Source of the DNA: Opitutales bacterium
GTDB taxonomy: Bacteria > Verrucomicrobiota > Verrucomicrobiia > Opitutales > UBA953
Assembly (NCBI GenBank): GCA_017531845.1
Contig: JAFXKI010000007.1
Location: 124,001 to 188,000, forward strand
Length of the DNA: 64,000 nucleotides
Direction: 5' to 3'
The position numbers and the translations under genes are program-made. Below the pieces are notes generated by a model. That model did no database searches, had not been told where the DNA came from, and was given only the letters and a program-made list of their open reading frames with translations. Of the stretch, positions 41,370 through 51,512 are shown one piece after another; positions within the stretch are counted from its first letter, which is position 1; every line of letters begins with the position of its first letter.

Positions 41370-43388
41370 TTATTCCAAGACGCCGATTTCGGCGGCGGAA
41401 ACGTGATTTTTGTCGAGGGCGTGCGTTCCCGTGAAGCGGAAGTAACGCGCTTTTTCCGGCGGGAACGTAATCGTTTGCTCAATCGGGTTGGCGCGCAAAT
41501 TGCCGAATTCGCCTTCCGCGACTTTTTCCCATTTTTTGCCGTCGAGCGAGATTTCAAAAATGTAGCGGTCGGTCATGCCGTTTGTCGTGCCGTCCTGTCG
41601 CGGAAGATACGTGAAGGCGCGGATTTTGTGCGCTTCGCCCATATCGACCGTCAGCGACTGCGGCGGGCGCATTTCCTGCTTCATGTGCGTGTGCCAGAAT
41701 GTGGCGGCGTTCCCGTCGATAGCGGCTTTGGCGTTCGTTCCCGCGGTTGCTTTGACGATTTTCCACTTTGTTTTCGGCACGCCGGCGGTAACGCTCGGAG
41801 CGCTTTCGGCTTTTTTCAGATTTAAGCCTTCGGGCAATTTAAAGAGTGAAAGTTCGGAAATGCACGGGCATGCCTCCGATTCCGTAATGCGCAAACGCAC
41901 GCGTTGCGTCGTAACTTTTTTCGGCAAAACAAGCATGGCTTGAACTCCGATGGTTTGCCCGGAAACAACTTCCTGCCATTCGCCGTCGATTTCCGCGTCG
42001 AGAGCCCACGCGGCAACGCGTTGCCCGAGCCGGATTTCTTCGCGGACGCGCACGACATCGAAGGTCGTTTTCGCGGGAAGCGCAATCACCGCTGCCGCCT
42101 TTGTAACATTGTCGTTCGTCGCCCAATACGTGTCTAAATCGCCGTCCGTAAGATTTTGCGGTCCGAAGGATTTTTCGTTCCCGCGGCGCACCGCCTTGGC
42201 TTTCGCCTTGGCGTTGAGCGCGAAATCCTTTTTGTAAAGCGCGTCGCGGAGTTTTTTAAATTTCATGAGCGCGTCGACATCTTTCGGGTCGAGATTTCCG
42301 GTTTTGTCCGGAGCCAAATTCAAAATCAAATTAGCTCCGCGCCCGACGCAGTCGAACCAAACCTGCATGAGCTGTTCGGGAGATTTCGGGCGTCCGCCCT
42401 GATGCCAAAACCAACCGCTGTGGTTGATCGGCGTGTCGCCCTCGGCGGGAACCCAGCGGTCGCCGCCGGGAATGCCGTGCGCGGCGGTAACGTGGCGGCA
42501 GTTGTCCTTGCAACTTGCCGGGTGAGCCGACGGCGTGCGCTCCGGATTTTGTGCGCCTACGGTGTGCCAGTGCGGGTAGCCGACGTGTCCTTTTTCCGAA
42601 CCTCCCCAGCGCGCGTCGCCGTAATGCGAAGCACCCCAAACGATACAGTTCGGCTGCATCTTGCGAATATTTTTTACGATTTGCTCGAAATTGTAATATT
42701 TGTCTGCGCCGCCGGGAGTATTACGGCGTTCCCGCGCTCCGCCGTAGTAGCCGTCGCCGCCGTTGGCGCCGTCGAACCAAATTTCAAAAACGTCGCCGTA
42801 ATTTGTGAGCAATTCTTCGATTTGCCCGTAATAAGCCTTGATGTAGCCGTCGCGCCCGTATTCCGGGTGGTTGCGATCCCACGGCGAAAGATACGTTCCG
42901 AACTTGATTCCGTGTTTTTTGCAGGCATCGGCAAATTCTTTGACAACGTCGCCTTTACCTTTTTTCCACGGCGATTTTTTAATGCTGTGCTCGGTGGTTT
43001 TTGTCGGCCAGGAGCACCAGCCGTCGTGGTGCTTGGCGGTGTAAATCACGCCGGTCATGCCGCCGTCCTTGAAGGTTTTGACGATGCCGTCGGCGTTAAA
43101 TTTTGAGGGATTAAAAAGCTCCGGGCTTTCATCGCCGTAGCCCCATTCGCGCCCCGTAAACGTGTTTAGACCGAAGTGCGTGAACGCGTAAAATTCCATG
43201 CGTTGCCACTGAACCTGCGGTTCGGTCGGCACGGCGCCGTGCGGCTTGGGCGCACCGGCAGGCTGTTTCGGCGACTGCAACATTCCGGGAACGTTTTTGG
43301 CGGAGACTTCGGCGGGAACGCCGGCAAAGGCGGCAATCGCGGCGCACGCCGAGACGACGGAGAGAATTTTTCGGGTCGGGGAAAACAT
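41370..43388 (-). CDS. Secreted alpha-L-fucosidase (GH29) with two F5/8-type C domains
   Basis: A protein of about 672 residues with a signal peptide (MFSPTRKILSVVSACAAIAAFAGVPAEVSA). The GH29 barrel has FGLNTFTGREWGYGDESPELF, AKHHDGWCSWPTK and the nucleophile segment VFEIWFDGANGGDGYYG. Two C-terminal discoidin-like domains (from about 435 and 535, with TDGDLDTYWAT and IDGNAATFWHT) probably bind glycans. It removes fucose from host or algal glycans in the periplasm or outside. The frame extends upstream to 43514, but the signal peptide fixes the start. It is divergent from the macroglobulin gene. Confidence 0.92.
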   Translation of the reverse strand: MFSPTRKILSVVSACAAIAAFAGVPAEVSAKNVPGMLQSPKQPAGAPKPHGAVPTEPQVQWQRMEFYAFTHFGLNTFTGREWGYGDESPELFNPSKFNADGIVKTFKDGGMTGVIYTAKHHDGWCSWPTKTTEHSIKKSPWKKGKGDVVKEFADACKKHGIKFGTYLSPWDRNHPEYGRDGYIKAYYGQIEELLTNYGDVFEIWFDGANGGDGYYGGARERRNTPGGADKYYNFEQIVKNIRKMQPNCIVWGASHYGDARWGGSEKGHVGYPHWHTVGAQNPERTPSAHPASCKDNCRHVTAAHGIPGGDRWVPAEGDTPINHSGWFWHQGGRPKSPEQLMQVWFDCVGRGANLILNLAPDKTGNLDPKDVDALMKFKKLRDALYKKDFALNAKAKAKAVRRGNEKSFGPQNLTDGDLDTYWATNDNVTKAAAVIALPAKTTFDVVRVREEIRLGQRVAAWALDAEIDGEWQEVVSGQTIGVQAMLVLPKKVTTQRVRLRITESEACPCISELSLFKLPEGLNLKKAESAPSVTAGVPKTKWKIVKATAGTNAKAAIDGNAATFWHTHMKQEMRPPQSLTVDMGEAHKIRAFTYLPRQDGTTNGMTDRYIFEISLDGKKWEKVAEGEFGNLRANPIEQTITFPPEKARYFRFTGTHALDKNHVSAAEIGVLE

Positions 43389-43550
43389 GCTCCGAATTAT
43401 TTTAAGAAAAAGCATGCGGAGCAATCCGAAATCCGGATAAACACAAAAAAAAGCGCGGGAACGCCCTGCCGCTACGCTTGCACGATCCCACGCGATTGCG
43501 TTTAAGAAAGGCATAGACAGCCACTTTTGTCTTCAATAGATTATCCGCAA

Positions 43551-46500
43551 ATGCAAAAAGAATTAATTACCCTTTTAGTAGCCTCTGCATCTATTGCGAA
43601 CGGAGCTTTCGCGGGAACACCGAGGGCAACCGCGTGGTTCGAAGCCATCACCGCCACAGCCGAAACCCGCCCGCGTGACGCAATTTCCGCCCTTGATCGA
43701 ATTTCCGCACTCGCCGCCGATGCCCGCTCCTGGGGCGAATACGCGCTCGCCGCAGAAATGCGCGCCGCCGCACTCGCCGAAATCGCCGGCAAAGATGCCG
43801 CGCTCGCATGTATCCGCTCCCTGCAGGAATCCCTCGCCGCCGCGCCTGCACCGGAAGCCAAAATCTTTCTCGAAGCGAGCCTCGCATGGGCTTTTTCCAA
43901 TTTCGCACAATCCTACCGCGCGGGAACGTTGCGCGGGAGCGACGATACACTTGAACCCGACGCTGCCCTTCCCGAAAACATCGCCGAATGGAGCAACACG
44001 CAACTGCGGGAAGCCGCTGCCGCACACTACGAAAACGTGCTCGCGCGAAGCGATTTGCTCAAAAAAATCCCCCTCTCCGCCGTTAAAACGCCCAAAGTCT
44101 TCTCCGCCGAAGATCTTCGGGAAATCCGCTCCTTTTTCGAAAAATACGCCCTGCGAAACCGAGAAAGCGGCGAAGACATCGACGAACTCGTCAACGAACT
44201 CGTCAACGAAATCACGCGCCTCGATATTCTCACACTAAACGATGCACCCGCCGCCGAGTTCCCCACGCTCTATGATTTCATCGCCCGCGATGCGGAAAAA
44301 TTCTACGCGGCATTCTCGCCGGACGCGTTCCCGCAGGGAAAAACAGAGCTTCCCGATCCCGAAATCCTGCTCGCGCCGACTGCCGAATTTCTTGATTCCG
44401 TTCCCGCCGCCGACGTTCCCGCAAAAATCCCCGCCCTGCGCGCTCTGCAAATCCTACGCGACCGCACGCAATTCCATGCCGGCGACGCCGACCGTTCCGC
44501 CCTCGCACGCGCCGAGCTCGACCGCATACATTTCACCCAAAACAAATGCGGAGAAAAAGCGGCACCCGCACTCGAAGCCGCGCTGAAAAAATTTATTTCC
44601 GATTACGAATATTTTCCGATTTCCGCCGAAGCCTCCGCGTTGCTCGCCGAAATTTACATCGCGGAAAAACGCGAACCCGAAGCCCACCAAATTGTCGAAA
44701 AAGCCGTTGCCGAATTCGGGAACGCGCTCAATGCGAACCGTTGCAAAGAAATTTTGGCGCAACTTGAAAAAGTCGAGCTCACGCCGTTTGTATTTCCCAA
44801 CGTTTGGACAAGCTCGGTTGCGACTCCGGTTTACGCCTCCGCAAAAAACGTGAAGCAAATCCGCTTCCGCGCCGTTCCCGCCGATTGGCGCGACTATTTG
44901 AAAAAAGAGCACAACCGCACAAATCGCCTTTCGCAAAAAGAAATCACGGAGCTTTTGGACGCTCCGGAAGCCGTGCTTTGGAATCTGCCGCTGGAACAGT
45001 TTCACGATTTTCGCGAACATCGCTACAACTTGGAAATCCCGGCGGAAAAACTTTCGCCCGGTTTTTACTTCGTCTTCGTCGCGCCTGACAGCGAACCGTT
45101 TGAAGGCAAAAACGCTAAAAGCAAGTCCGCGCCTATTCCGGTTTGGGTCAGCGACATCGCCGTTATTACCGAGCGCGACGGTTATCAGGCAGTAAAATTA
45201 AGCGATGGCGGGAACGCTTCCGTGCGCGTCGTCAACGCGCTCACGGGAACGCCGATTGAAGGCGCAACCGTTTCCGCTTGGAACAAAGCGCGCTGGGGAG
45301 GCGAACGCATTTCCGTCGCCCCGGTCAAAACCGATGCGCTCGGCATCGCCGAAATTTCCGGATTAAAAAAAGACCGCGATCCGCTTCTGCTCGTCGAAGC
45401 CGAGTTGCCGGCAAAAGGCGAAGCCGCAGGCTCCGATGCGGGCACGCAGATCCACGCCGTTTCGCTCGAATCGTTTTCCCGGAACGACAAACCGAAAATT
45501 CCGGAAGACAACGGCTCCCGCATCGCGATCTTCCCCGACCGCAACGTTTTCCGTCCCGGACAGAAAATTTCCTTCAAAGGCGTTTTCGCGCGCAAGGAAA
45601 TGCCGGAAAACGCGACCGCCGAAGTTTTCCCCGGCAAAAAAGTTAAAATCTGCCTCGAAAGCAATGTTTCCGGCAAACGCGAAATCGTATCCGAAACGGA
45701 AGCGTGGACGAACGGATTCGGCTCGTTTGCGGGAACGCTCGATATTCCGCGCGAAATTTTGCTCGGAAATTTAAACATTTCCGCCGAAAGCGAAGGCGCT
45801 CCGCAGAGCCTTTGCACGGTGCGCGTCGAAGAATACCGAAAACCGAAATCCGAAATCAAAATTTCCGGCTCGGAACAACCGCAAATCCTCGGCGGGAACG
45901 CCTCGGCGATTATCACGGGAACGTCACTTACGGGCGCACCGCTCGACGGCGCGAAAGTGCGCTGGAACGTCAGCACTTACGATTTCGACGAACAGGTTCG
46001 AAAGGAAATCGCTGCCGGCGAAGGCGCGCTCGACGCTGCGGGAACGCTGAAAATTTCCTGGAAAACCAAGCGTCGCAAGCTGAACGACGGCGATTTTTCC
46101 GTGCGTAAACTTTCCCCGCAGGAACACAGGGAACGCGAATTGGACTTGAGTGCGGATTTCGAAATTTCCGCCGAAATCGTTGATTCCAACGGGGAAACCG
46201 TGACCGAAAACGAATTCGTCACCGTCAGCAACAGCAGTTTCGACCTCATAGCCGATTATCGCAACCTCTGTTTCGGCGAAGACGTTCCCGTCACGTTCCG
46301 ACGCTCGAAAAAAACGCAAACGCCAGTTCCCGTTAAAGCCGAAATTTTCCGCGTAAACGAACCGGAAAAACTCACGCGTGCACTCTACGAAAATTTCTCT
46401 GATCCGCAACCGACCGAACTCGGCGAAAAAGTGTTTTCCGCCGAAACAAAAACCGTATCCGAAAAAGAATATACAAACTCGCTCGTCGTTCCGGCGGGAA

Positions 46501-49500
46501 CGCTCACGCCCGGTTGCTACCGTGTGATTGCAACCTGCCGCGATGATTTTTCACAGGAAATTCGCACGGAAAGCGAGCTTATCGTTCTCGACGGCTCTGC
46601 CGAAAAATTTCCGCTGAATCGTGCTTTTTTTGCGGCGTGGAAAGACGAAAAAACGCTAAACGAACACCGTGTCGGAGAAACCGCAAAATTCATTTGGGGA
46701 AGCGCGATTCCGGGCTCACGAGTCTTTGTCGAAATTTTTATCAACGGCAAAGAATCCCGCTCGTTCTACACCGAGCCGAACCGCACGCAACAAATCATCG
46801 AAATTCCGATTACGGAAGATCTGAAAGGGAAATCCGTTTCCGTTCACTTTTCCCAAGCAGCTTTGGGAAAAGTGAACCGTCACACATTCGATTTTACCGT
46901 TTCTGCTGAAAAAACGCTGAATATAGAACCCCGGCAATTCGACACAAAACTTGAACCGGGAACGCCGCAAATCTGGACTTTCAAAATCACGCGCGCCGAC
47001 GGCTCACCCGCCGCAGACACGGAAATTCTCGCCGAGCTCTACGACGTTTCCGCTGAAAGTCTGCTCTACCGGAGTCTCCCCGATTTATGGAAAACGCAAG
47101 CCGGAAAACTCACACCGGGCGTTGATTGGTCCTTCAAAGCCTTCTTTTCGCCTTCGAACCTTCAGAGCCGCCGCTACTTTTCCTATCCGCAAACAGCATC
47201 GCAATTTTCCGCGTTTCTGCTTCCGGACTGGACGTATATGAAAAATCATTACGGATACACGCCCGTTTACTTTGCTCCCGCCTACTTCGGCGCGCGAAAC
47301 GGAATGAGCGCAATGGGCGCAATGCCGGTAATGGAAGCTGCACCCGCTCCGGTCGCACTTAAAAGCTCACGCACAACGCAGGCTGACACAGATGAAATGT
47401 ACGAAGAAGAAGGCGTTGGCGGAAACACCGCCCCCGAATCCGCCTCGCCGTTTGTGTTCCCGACCCGCAAAAACCTGCAGGAAACAGCATTCTTCTATCC
47501 GTTTTTACAAACGGACGAAAACGGCATCGTTACCATGCAATTTGTCGCACCCGAGGCACTCACTCGCTGGCGACTCCGCGTTTTCGCCCACGACAAACAA
47601 CTGCGCAAGGGAACGTTTGAAGAAACTGACATTTCCACATCAAAAGATTTGATGGTGCAGCCCGACGCACCACGCTTCCTCCGGGAAGGAGACGAAATTA
47701 AATTCCCGGTCAAAATCACGAATCGCGGGAACGCGGAACTGACGGGAACGCTCCGCGCCGACATTGAGTTTTTCGATGCCTCCGGCAAAAAAATCGCGCT
47801 CGAAAACGCAAGCTCCGCCGAACAAAAATTCGCCGTTCCCGCGCAAACCTCGAAAACGCTTTTCCGCACTATTCGCGTGCCGCTCGGTGCCGTGGTGATG
47901 AATTTTCGCGCAAGCGGTGTTGCCGGTAAAATTTCCGACGGAGAAAGTGCCGTGCTTCCCGTTTTGCCGCGCGAAGTCGTCATTACGGAATCGCGCACGG
48001 CACTCGTTCGCCCGAACACGCAGGCAAAGCTCGCGTTTGAAAAACTCACCGCGTCCGGTGCGGACGAAGATGCGCCGCGTTCCCGCAGTTTCACACTCGA
48101 TGCGCCCGCCGACGCCTACGACAACATTCTGCTCTCTCTCCCGCACATCGCGGAACAGGCACAGGAAACGGCATCCTCGGATTCCGTTCTTTATCGGCTC
48201 TACGCCAACGCACTCGCAAAAACAATTTGTGATGCCAATCCGCAAATCCGGGAACGCATTGAACATTGGAAACTGACGCAACCGAGGAAGTTCGATTCAC
48301 CGCTCACCGCCAATGCGCAAAACACGCCCTACACCGGAATCGCGCAAAAAGAAGGTGAAGAACGCCGCGCCGTCGAAATCTTTTTCAACGAAAATCAAAT
48401 CCGCGAAGAAATCCGTCGTGCGCTTAACGAGCTGCGGGAGCGTTCCCGCGCAAACAACGGATCCGGCTGGTCGTGGTTTCCGAACTCGCGCTGCGGAATC
48501 AATCACCCAATCACGCAGGAAATTCTCGTAGGGCTGGGGCGACTGCGGGAACGCATCGGCGACGCACAACTGAAAACAGAACTCGCCGACCTCGCCCGCC
48601 CCGCGCTCGCCTCCCAAACAGCTTGGCTCGACCGATGCTACAATGCCCGCGACGGCAACCCGCGAACGATCGATCCCGCCATCGCCCGCCACCTTTATTT
48701 GTGCTCGCTTTTCGCAGATTTAATTTCGGCGAAAAACGAAAACAGCGAGGCGTGGAAATACTACCTCGAAGAAGCCCGGAAAGCGGAATTTTGGACAAAG
48801 CTCCCGCGCATGTCTCAGGCGCATCTCGCGCTCGCGCTGTGGCGTAGCGGCGAAAAAGACGTTCCCGCAAAAATCGTCGAAAGCCTGCTCCAGCGAGCGA
48901 TTTACGACGAACAGCTCGGCATGTATTGGAACGATTTGCCGACGCTTCCGCTGTGGCTTCCGCAATACTCGCCGATTGAAACGCAAGCCGCGACAATTGA
49001 GGCTTTTTCCGAAATCGCGCAGGATAAAAAAGCGGTCGAAGAAATGAAAATCTGGCTACTCACGCGCAAACAAACGCACGCGTGGAAATCCTCCCGCGCA
49101 AGCGCAAACGCCGTCTACGCCCTACTTTGCGAAAGCGGAGAAACGCAAGCTGCTCCCGAAAACGCCGCCGAGCAACTCGCACAAACACCCGCGATCACAC
49201 TCACGAATGCCGACGGGGGAAAACTTGCGCCGGGAACGCTCGTTCCCGAACCAGCGCTCGCCGAAATCTCGGCGAAAAACGAAGGCTCCGCCCCCGCGTT
49301 CGTCTCCGCGCACTGGACGTTCTCGCAACCGCTTTCGGCTGTCCGTGCCGACGCGCCCGACAGCGGATTTTCCGTCAAAAAAACCGTTTTCAAGCGGGAA
49401 CGCGCCGCCAAAGGAAAGTTTGTCCTGCGCCCCGCCCGCGCAGAAATTCTAAAACCGGGAGACGAAATCACCGTGCGCCTCACGGTTTCGGCAGATCGCG

Positions 49501-49784
49501 ATTTTGAGTTCGTTTGTCTGAAAGATTTTCGCGCAAGCGGATGCGAACCGGCGGAAACCCTTTCCGGCTGGCGCAACAACCATACGCTTTGGTATTACGG
49601 AGAACCGCGAGACACGGAAACGCGCTTCTATTTCGACCGGCTTCCGGCGGGAACGCACGTCTTCGAATACACCCAGCGCGTGCGCACTTCCGGGCTGTAT
49701 TCGAGCGGGTTCGCCGAAATCCGATCGCTCTACGCGCCGGAATTTTCCGCACATTCGTCCTCGGAATCCCTCGTCTCCATGTAA
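43551..49784 (+). CDS. Alpha-2-macroglobulin-like protein lacking the thioester
   Basis: A protein of about 2,077 residues with an N-terminal signal peptide (MQKELITLLVASASIANGAFAG). It has TPR-like helical domains to about residue 400, then serial macroglobulin (MG) domains including FPDRNVFRPGQKISFKGVF. The A2M domain FFYPFLQTDENGIVTMQFVAPEALTRWRLRVFAHD is at about 1310. Where thioester members have CxEQ, this one has LPHIAEQAQET, so the reactive cysteine is missing. Bacterial A2Ms trap proteases in the periplasm; thioester-less forms are known. A TTG start at 43527 is possible. It is the largest gene in the window. Confidence 0.88.
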   Translation: MQKELITLLVASASIANGAFAGTPRATAWFEAITATAETRPRDAISALDRISALAADARSWGEYALAAEMRAAALAEIAGKDAALACIRSLQESLAAAPAPEAKIFLEASLAWAFSNFAQSYRAGTLRGSDDTLEPDAALPENIAEWSNTQLREAAAAHYENVLARSDLLKKIPLSAVKTPKVFSAEDLREIRSFFEKYALRNRESGEDIDELVNELVNEITRLDILTLNDAPAAEFPTLYDFIARDAEKFYAAFSPDAFPQGKTELPDPEILLAPTAEFLDSVPAADVPAKIPALRALQILRDRTQFHAGDADRSALARAELDRIHFTQNKCGEKAAPALEAALKKFISDYEYFPISAEASALLAEIYIAEKREPEAHQIVEKAVAEFGNALNANRCKEILAQLEKVELTPFVFPNVWTSSVATPVYASAKNVKQIRFRAVPADWRDYLKKEHNRTNRLSQKEITELLDAPEAVLWNLPLEQFHDFREHRYNLEIPAEKLSPGFYFVFVAPDSEPFEGKNAKSKSAPIPVWVSDIAVITERDGYQAVKLSDGGNASVRVVNALTGTPIEGATVSAWNKARWGGERISVAPVKTDALGIAEISGLKKDRDPLLLVEAELPAKGEAAGSDAGTQIHAVSLESFSRNDKPKIPEDNGSRIAIFPDRNVFRPGQKISFKGVFARKEMPENATAEVFPGKKVKICLESNVSGKREIVSETEAWTNGFGSFAGTLDIPREILLGNLNISAESEGAPQSLCTVRVEEYRKPKSEIKISGSEQPQILGGNASAIITGTSLTGAPLDGAKVRWNVSTYDFDEQVRKEIAAGEGALDAAGTLKISWKTKRRKLNDGDFSVRKLSPQEHRERELDLSADFEISAEIVDSNGETVTENEFVTVSNSSFDLIADYRNLCFGEDVPVTFRRSKKTQTPVPVKAEIFRVNEPEKLTRALYENFSDPQPTELGEKVFSAETKTVSEKEYTNSLVVPAGTLTPGCYRVIATCRDDFSQEIRTESELIVLDGSAEKFPLNRAFFAAWKDEKTLNEHRVGETAKFIWGSAIPGSRVFVEIFINGKESRSFYTEPNRTQQIIEIPITEDLKGKSVSVHFSQAALGKVNRHTFDFTVSAEKTLNIEPRQFDTKLEPGTPQIWTFKITRADGSPAADTEILAELYDVSAESLLYRSLPDLWKTQAGKLTPGVDWSFKAFFSPSNLQSRRYFSYPQTASQFSAFLLPDWTYMKNHYGYTPVYFAPAYFGARNGMSAMGAMPVMEAAPAPVALKSSRTTQADTDEMYEEEGVGGNTAPESASPFVFPTRKNLQETAFFYPFLQTDENGIVTMQFVAPEALTRWRLRVFAHDKQLRKGTFEETDISTSKDLMVQPDAPRFLREGDEIKFPVKITNRGNAELTGTLRADIEFFDASGKKIALENASSAEQKFAVPAQTSKTLFRTIRVPLGAVVMNFRASGVAGKISDGESAVLPVLPREVVITESRTALVRPNTQAKLAFEKLTASGADEDAPRSRSFTLDAPADAYDNILLSLPHIAEQAQETASSDSVLYRLYANALAKTICDANPQIRERIEHWKLTQPRKFDSPLTANAQNTPYTGIAQKEGEERRAVEIFFNENQIREEIRRALNELRERSRANNGSGWSWFPNSRCGINHPITQEILVGLGRLRERIGDAQLKTELADLARPALASQTAWLDRCYNARDGNPRTIDPAIARHLYLCSLFADLISAKNENSEAWKYYLEEARKAEFWTKLPRMSQAHLALALWRSGEKDVPAKIVESLLQRAIYDEQLGMYWNDLPTLPLWLPQYSPIETQAATIEAFSEIAQDKKAVEEMKIWLLTRKQTHAWKSSRASANAVYALLCESGETQAAPENAAEQLAQTPAITLTNADGGKLAPGTLVPEPALAEISAKNEGSAPAFVSAHWTFSQPLSAVRADAPDSGFSVKKTVFKRERAAKGKFVLRPARAEILKPGDEITVRLTVSADRDFEFVCLKDFRASGCEPAETLSGWRNNHTLWYYGEPRDTETRFYFDRLPAGTHVFEYTQRVRTSGLYSSGFAEIRSLYAPEFSAHSSSESLVSM

Positions 49785-49849
49785 AAACGTTTCCGACGCA
49801 AAAAAATCTTTTGCGTTCCCGCGTTGCGAGTGATTCCATAGGCGCACTT

Positions 49850-50719
49850 ATGGAAGTTTACATCGACGGACAATTTTACAAAAAAGAAGACGCTAAAATC
49901 TCTGTTTTCGACCACGGTTTGCTCTACGGCGACGGGCTTTTTGAAGGCATTCGCGTTTACGACAACTGCATTTTCAAACTCGACGCGCACCTCGAACGCA
50001 TCGAATACTCGGCGAAAGCCATCGCGCTCGATTTGCCGTGGAGCCGTGAGGAAATCGCGCAGGCACACGTCGAAGCCTGCCGCCGCAACGGCGTTGCCAA
50101 CGGCTACATCCGCACCGTCATCACCCGCGGCGTGGGAGACCTCGGACTCAGCCCGCGCAACTGCTCCAAACCGTCGATGATTATCATCGCGGATTCCATT
50201 AAATTGTATCCGCCGGAAGTATACACCAACGGCATTAAACTCATCACGGTGCCGACACGCCGCATGAGCGTTGCCGCGCTCCCGCCGATGGTCAAATCGC
50301 TGAATTATTTGAACAATATTCTCGCCAAAATCGAAGCGATTAACTGCGGCTACGACGAATGCCTCTTGCTCAACGACCAGGGCAACGTCGCAGAATGCTC
50401 CGGCGACAACATTTTCATCATTCACAAAGGAAAGCTCATCACGCCCGCTCCCGCGTCCGGGCTGCTCATCGGCATCACGCGCTCGGCGGCGATGGAATGC
50501 GCCCGCGAACTCGGGATTCCCGTCGTCGAAACGGACATGACGCGCTATGACATTTGGAATGCGGACGAAGCTTTTATCACGGGCTCGGCGGCAGAAGTCG
50601 TTCCCGTCGTCGAACTCGACGGACGCAAAATCGGCGCGGGCAAATGCGGTCCGCTCACGGAAAAAATCCTCGAACTTTTCCGCAAAAAAGTCCGCCTCGA
50701 CGGCACGATGATTTCCTAA
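49850..50719 (+). CDS. ilvE: Branched-chain amino acid aminotransferase
   Basis: A 289-residue fold-type IV PLP enzyme. FDHGLLYGDGLFEGIRVYDN near the N terminus, the PLP lysine in MVKSLNYLNNILAKIEA, and DECLLLNDQGNVAECSGDNIFI are all characteristic. It interconverts Val, Leu and Ile with their 2-oxo acids; D-amino acid aminotransferase and aminodeoxychorismate lyase are close relatives. The ATG at 49850 gives the expected start (MEVYIDGQF). A small hairpin (50728-50759) follows. Confidence 0.9.
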   Translation: MEVYIDGQFYKKEDAKISVFDHGLLYGDGLFEGIRVYDNCIFKLDAHLERIEYSAKAIALDLPWSREEIAQAHVEACRRNGVANGYIRTVITRGVGDLGLSPRNCSKPSMIIIADSIKLYPPEVYTNGIKLITVPTRRMSVAALPPMVKSLNYLNNILAKIEAINCGYDECLLLNDQGNVAECSGDNIFIIHKGKLITPAPASGLLIGITRSAAMECARELGIPVVETDMTRYDIWNADEAFITGSAAEVVPVVELDGRKIGAGKCGPLTEKILELFRKKVRLDGTMIS

Positions 50720-50783
50720 AAGCATCCCGTGGGAAACGGCAAGTGTGTCGCTTCCCACGTAAAAATTTTCTATCTTTTCCTGA

Positions 50784-51407
50784 ATGCCCCGTAGCTCGCG
50801 CAGCCTTTGGACACAAAAAATTCTTTCCGGGAATGTTGAAAAAAACGGTGCTTCCGGAAAGTTTTCTTTGCGCGACGCGACGGAAGCGTTCCCGAATGTC
50901 ATTTCCGGAACGAGAATTCCCTACACGGGCTTTGTACTCGGCATTGACCCGAGTTTGCGCGGTAGCGGCTTTGCCGTTGTTGAGTTTTCGCGCGGGAACG
51001 CGCCGAAGCTCCATTTTTCGAAAACACTGAAAATCGCCCGCGACGTGTCGCTCGCGACCTGCCTCGGCGAAATTTACAAGCTTTGCGCGGACTGTTGCGA
51101 AGATTTCCCCGTGCGTCACGTTGCGCTGGAAGAGACGATTTACGTCAACAACTTTAAAGTGGCACAAGTGCTCGGAGCCGCTCGCGGAGCGGCAATTGCG
51201 GCGGCTTCGGTCCTCGGACGAAAAGTTTTCGAGTATCCGCCCCTGCGGATTAAACAGGCGGTTGTCGGCTTCGGGCGAGCGCAAAAATCCCAAGTCGCCG
51301 GCATGACCAAGCAGATTTTGCGCCTCGCCAAAGAATTGCCTTTTGACGAATCCGATGCCGCCGCCGCTGCGCTCTGCCACGGCTACACGTTTCGGGATCC
51401 CGCCTAA
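50784..51407 (+). CDS. ruvC: Holliday junction resolvase RuvC
   Basis: The protein has 207 residues. Catalytic carboxylates are placed in LGIDPSLRGSGFAVV, VALEETIYVNN and PFDESDAAAAALCHGY, matching the RuvC D-E-D-D set. It cleaves Holliday junctions with RuvAB. The protein has an N-terminal extension of about 50 residues before the first catalytic Asp, whereas E. coli RuvC starts almost directly there. Part of this extension could be an overextended start, but no better ATG lies closer. Confidence 0.9.
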   Translation: MPRSSRSLWTQKILSGNVEKNGASGKFSLRDATEAFPNVISGTRIPYTGFVLGIDPSLRGSGFAVVEFSRGNAPKLHFSKTLKIARDVSLATCLGEIYKLCADCCEDFPVRHVALEETIYVNNFKVAQVLGAARGAAIAAASVLGRKVFEYPPLRIKQAVVGFGRAQKSQVAGMTKQILRLAKELPFDESDAAAAALCHGYTFRDPA

Positions 51408-51512
51408 AAAACGAATCCCAAATCCGTGAAACATCCGGCATTTCGAGATTCAAATAAAACGTCCGGGCAAAAATTTGCGGCTTGAAGAAGCGGGCGCGGA
51501 GTTTTTCAATCG

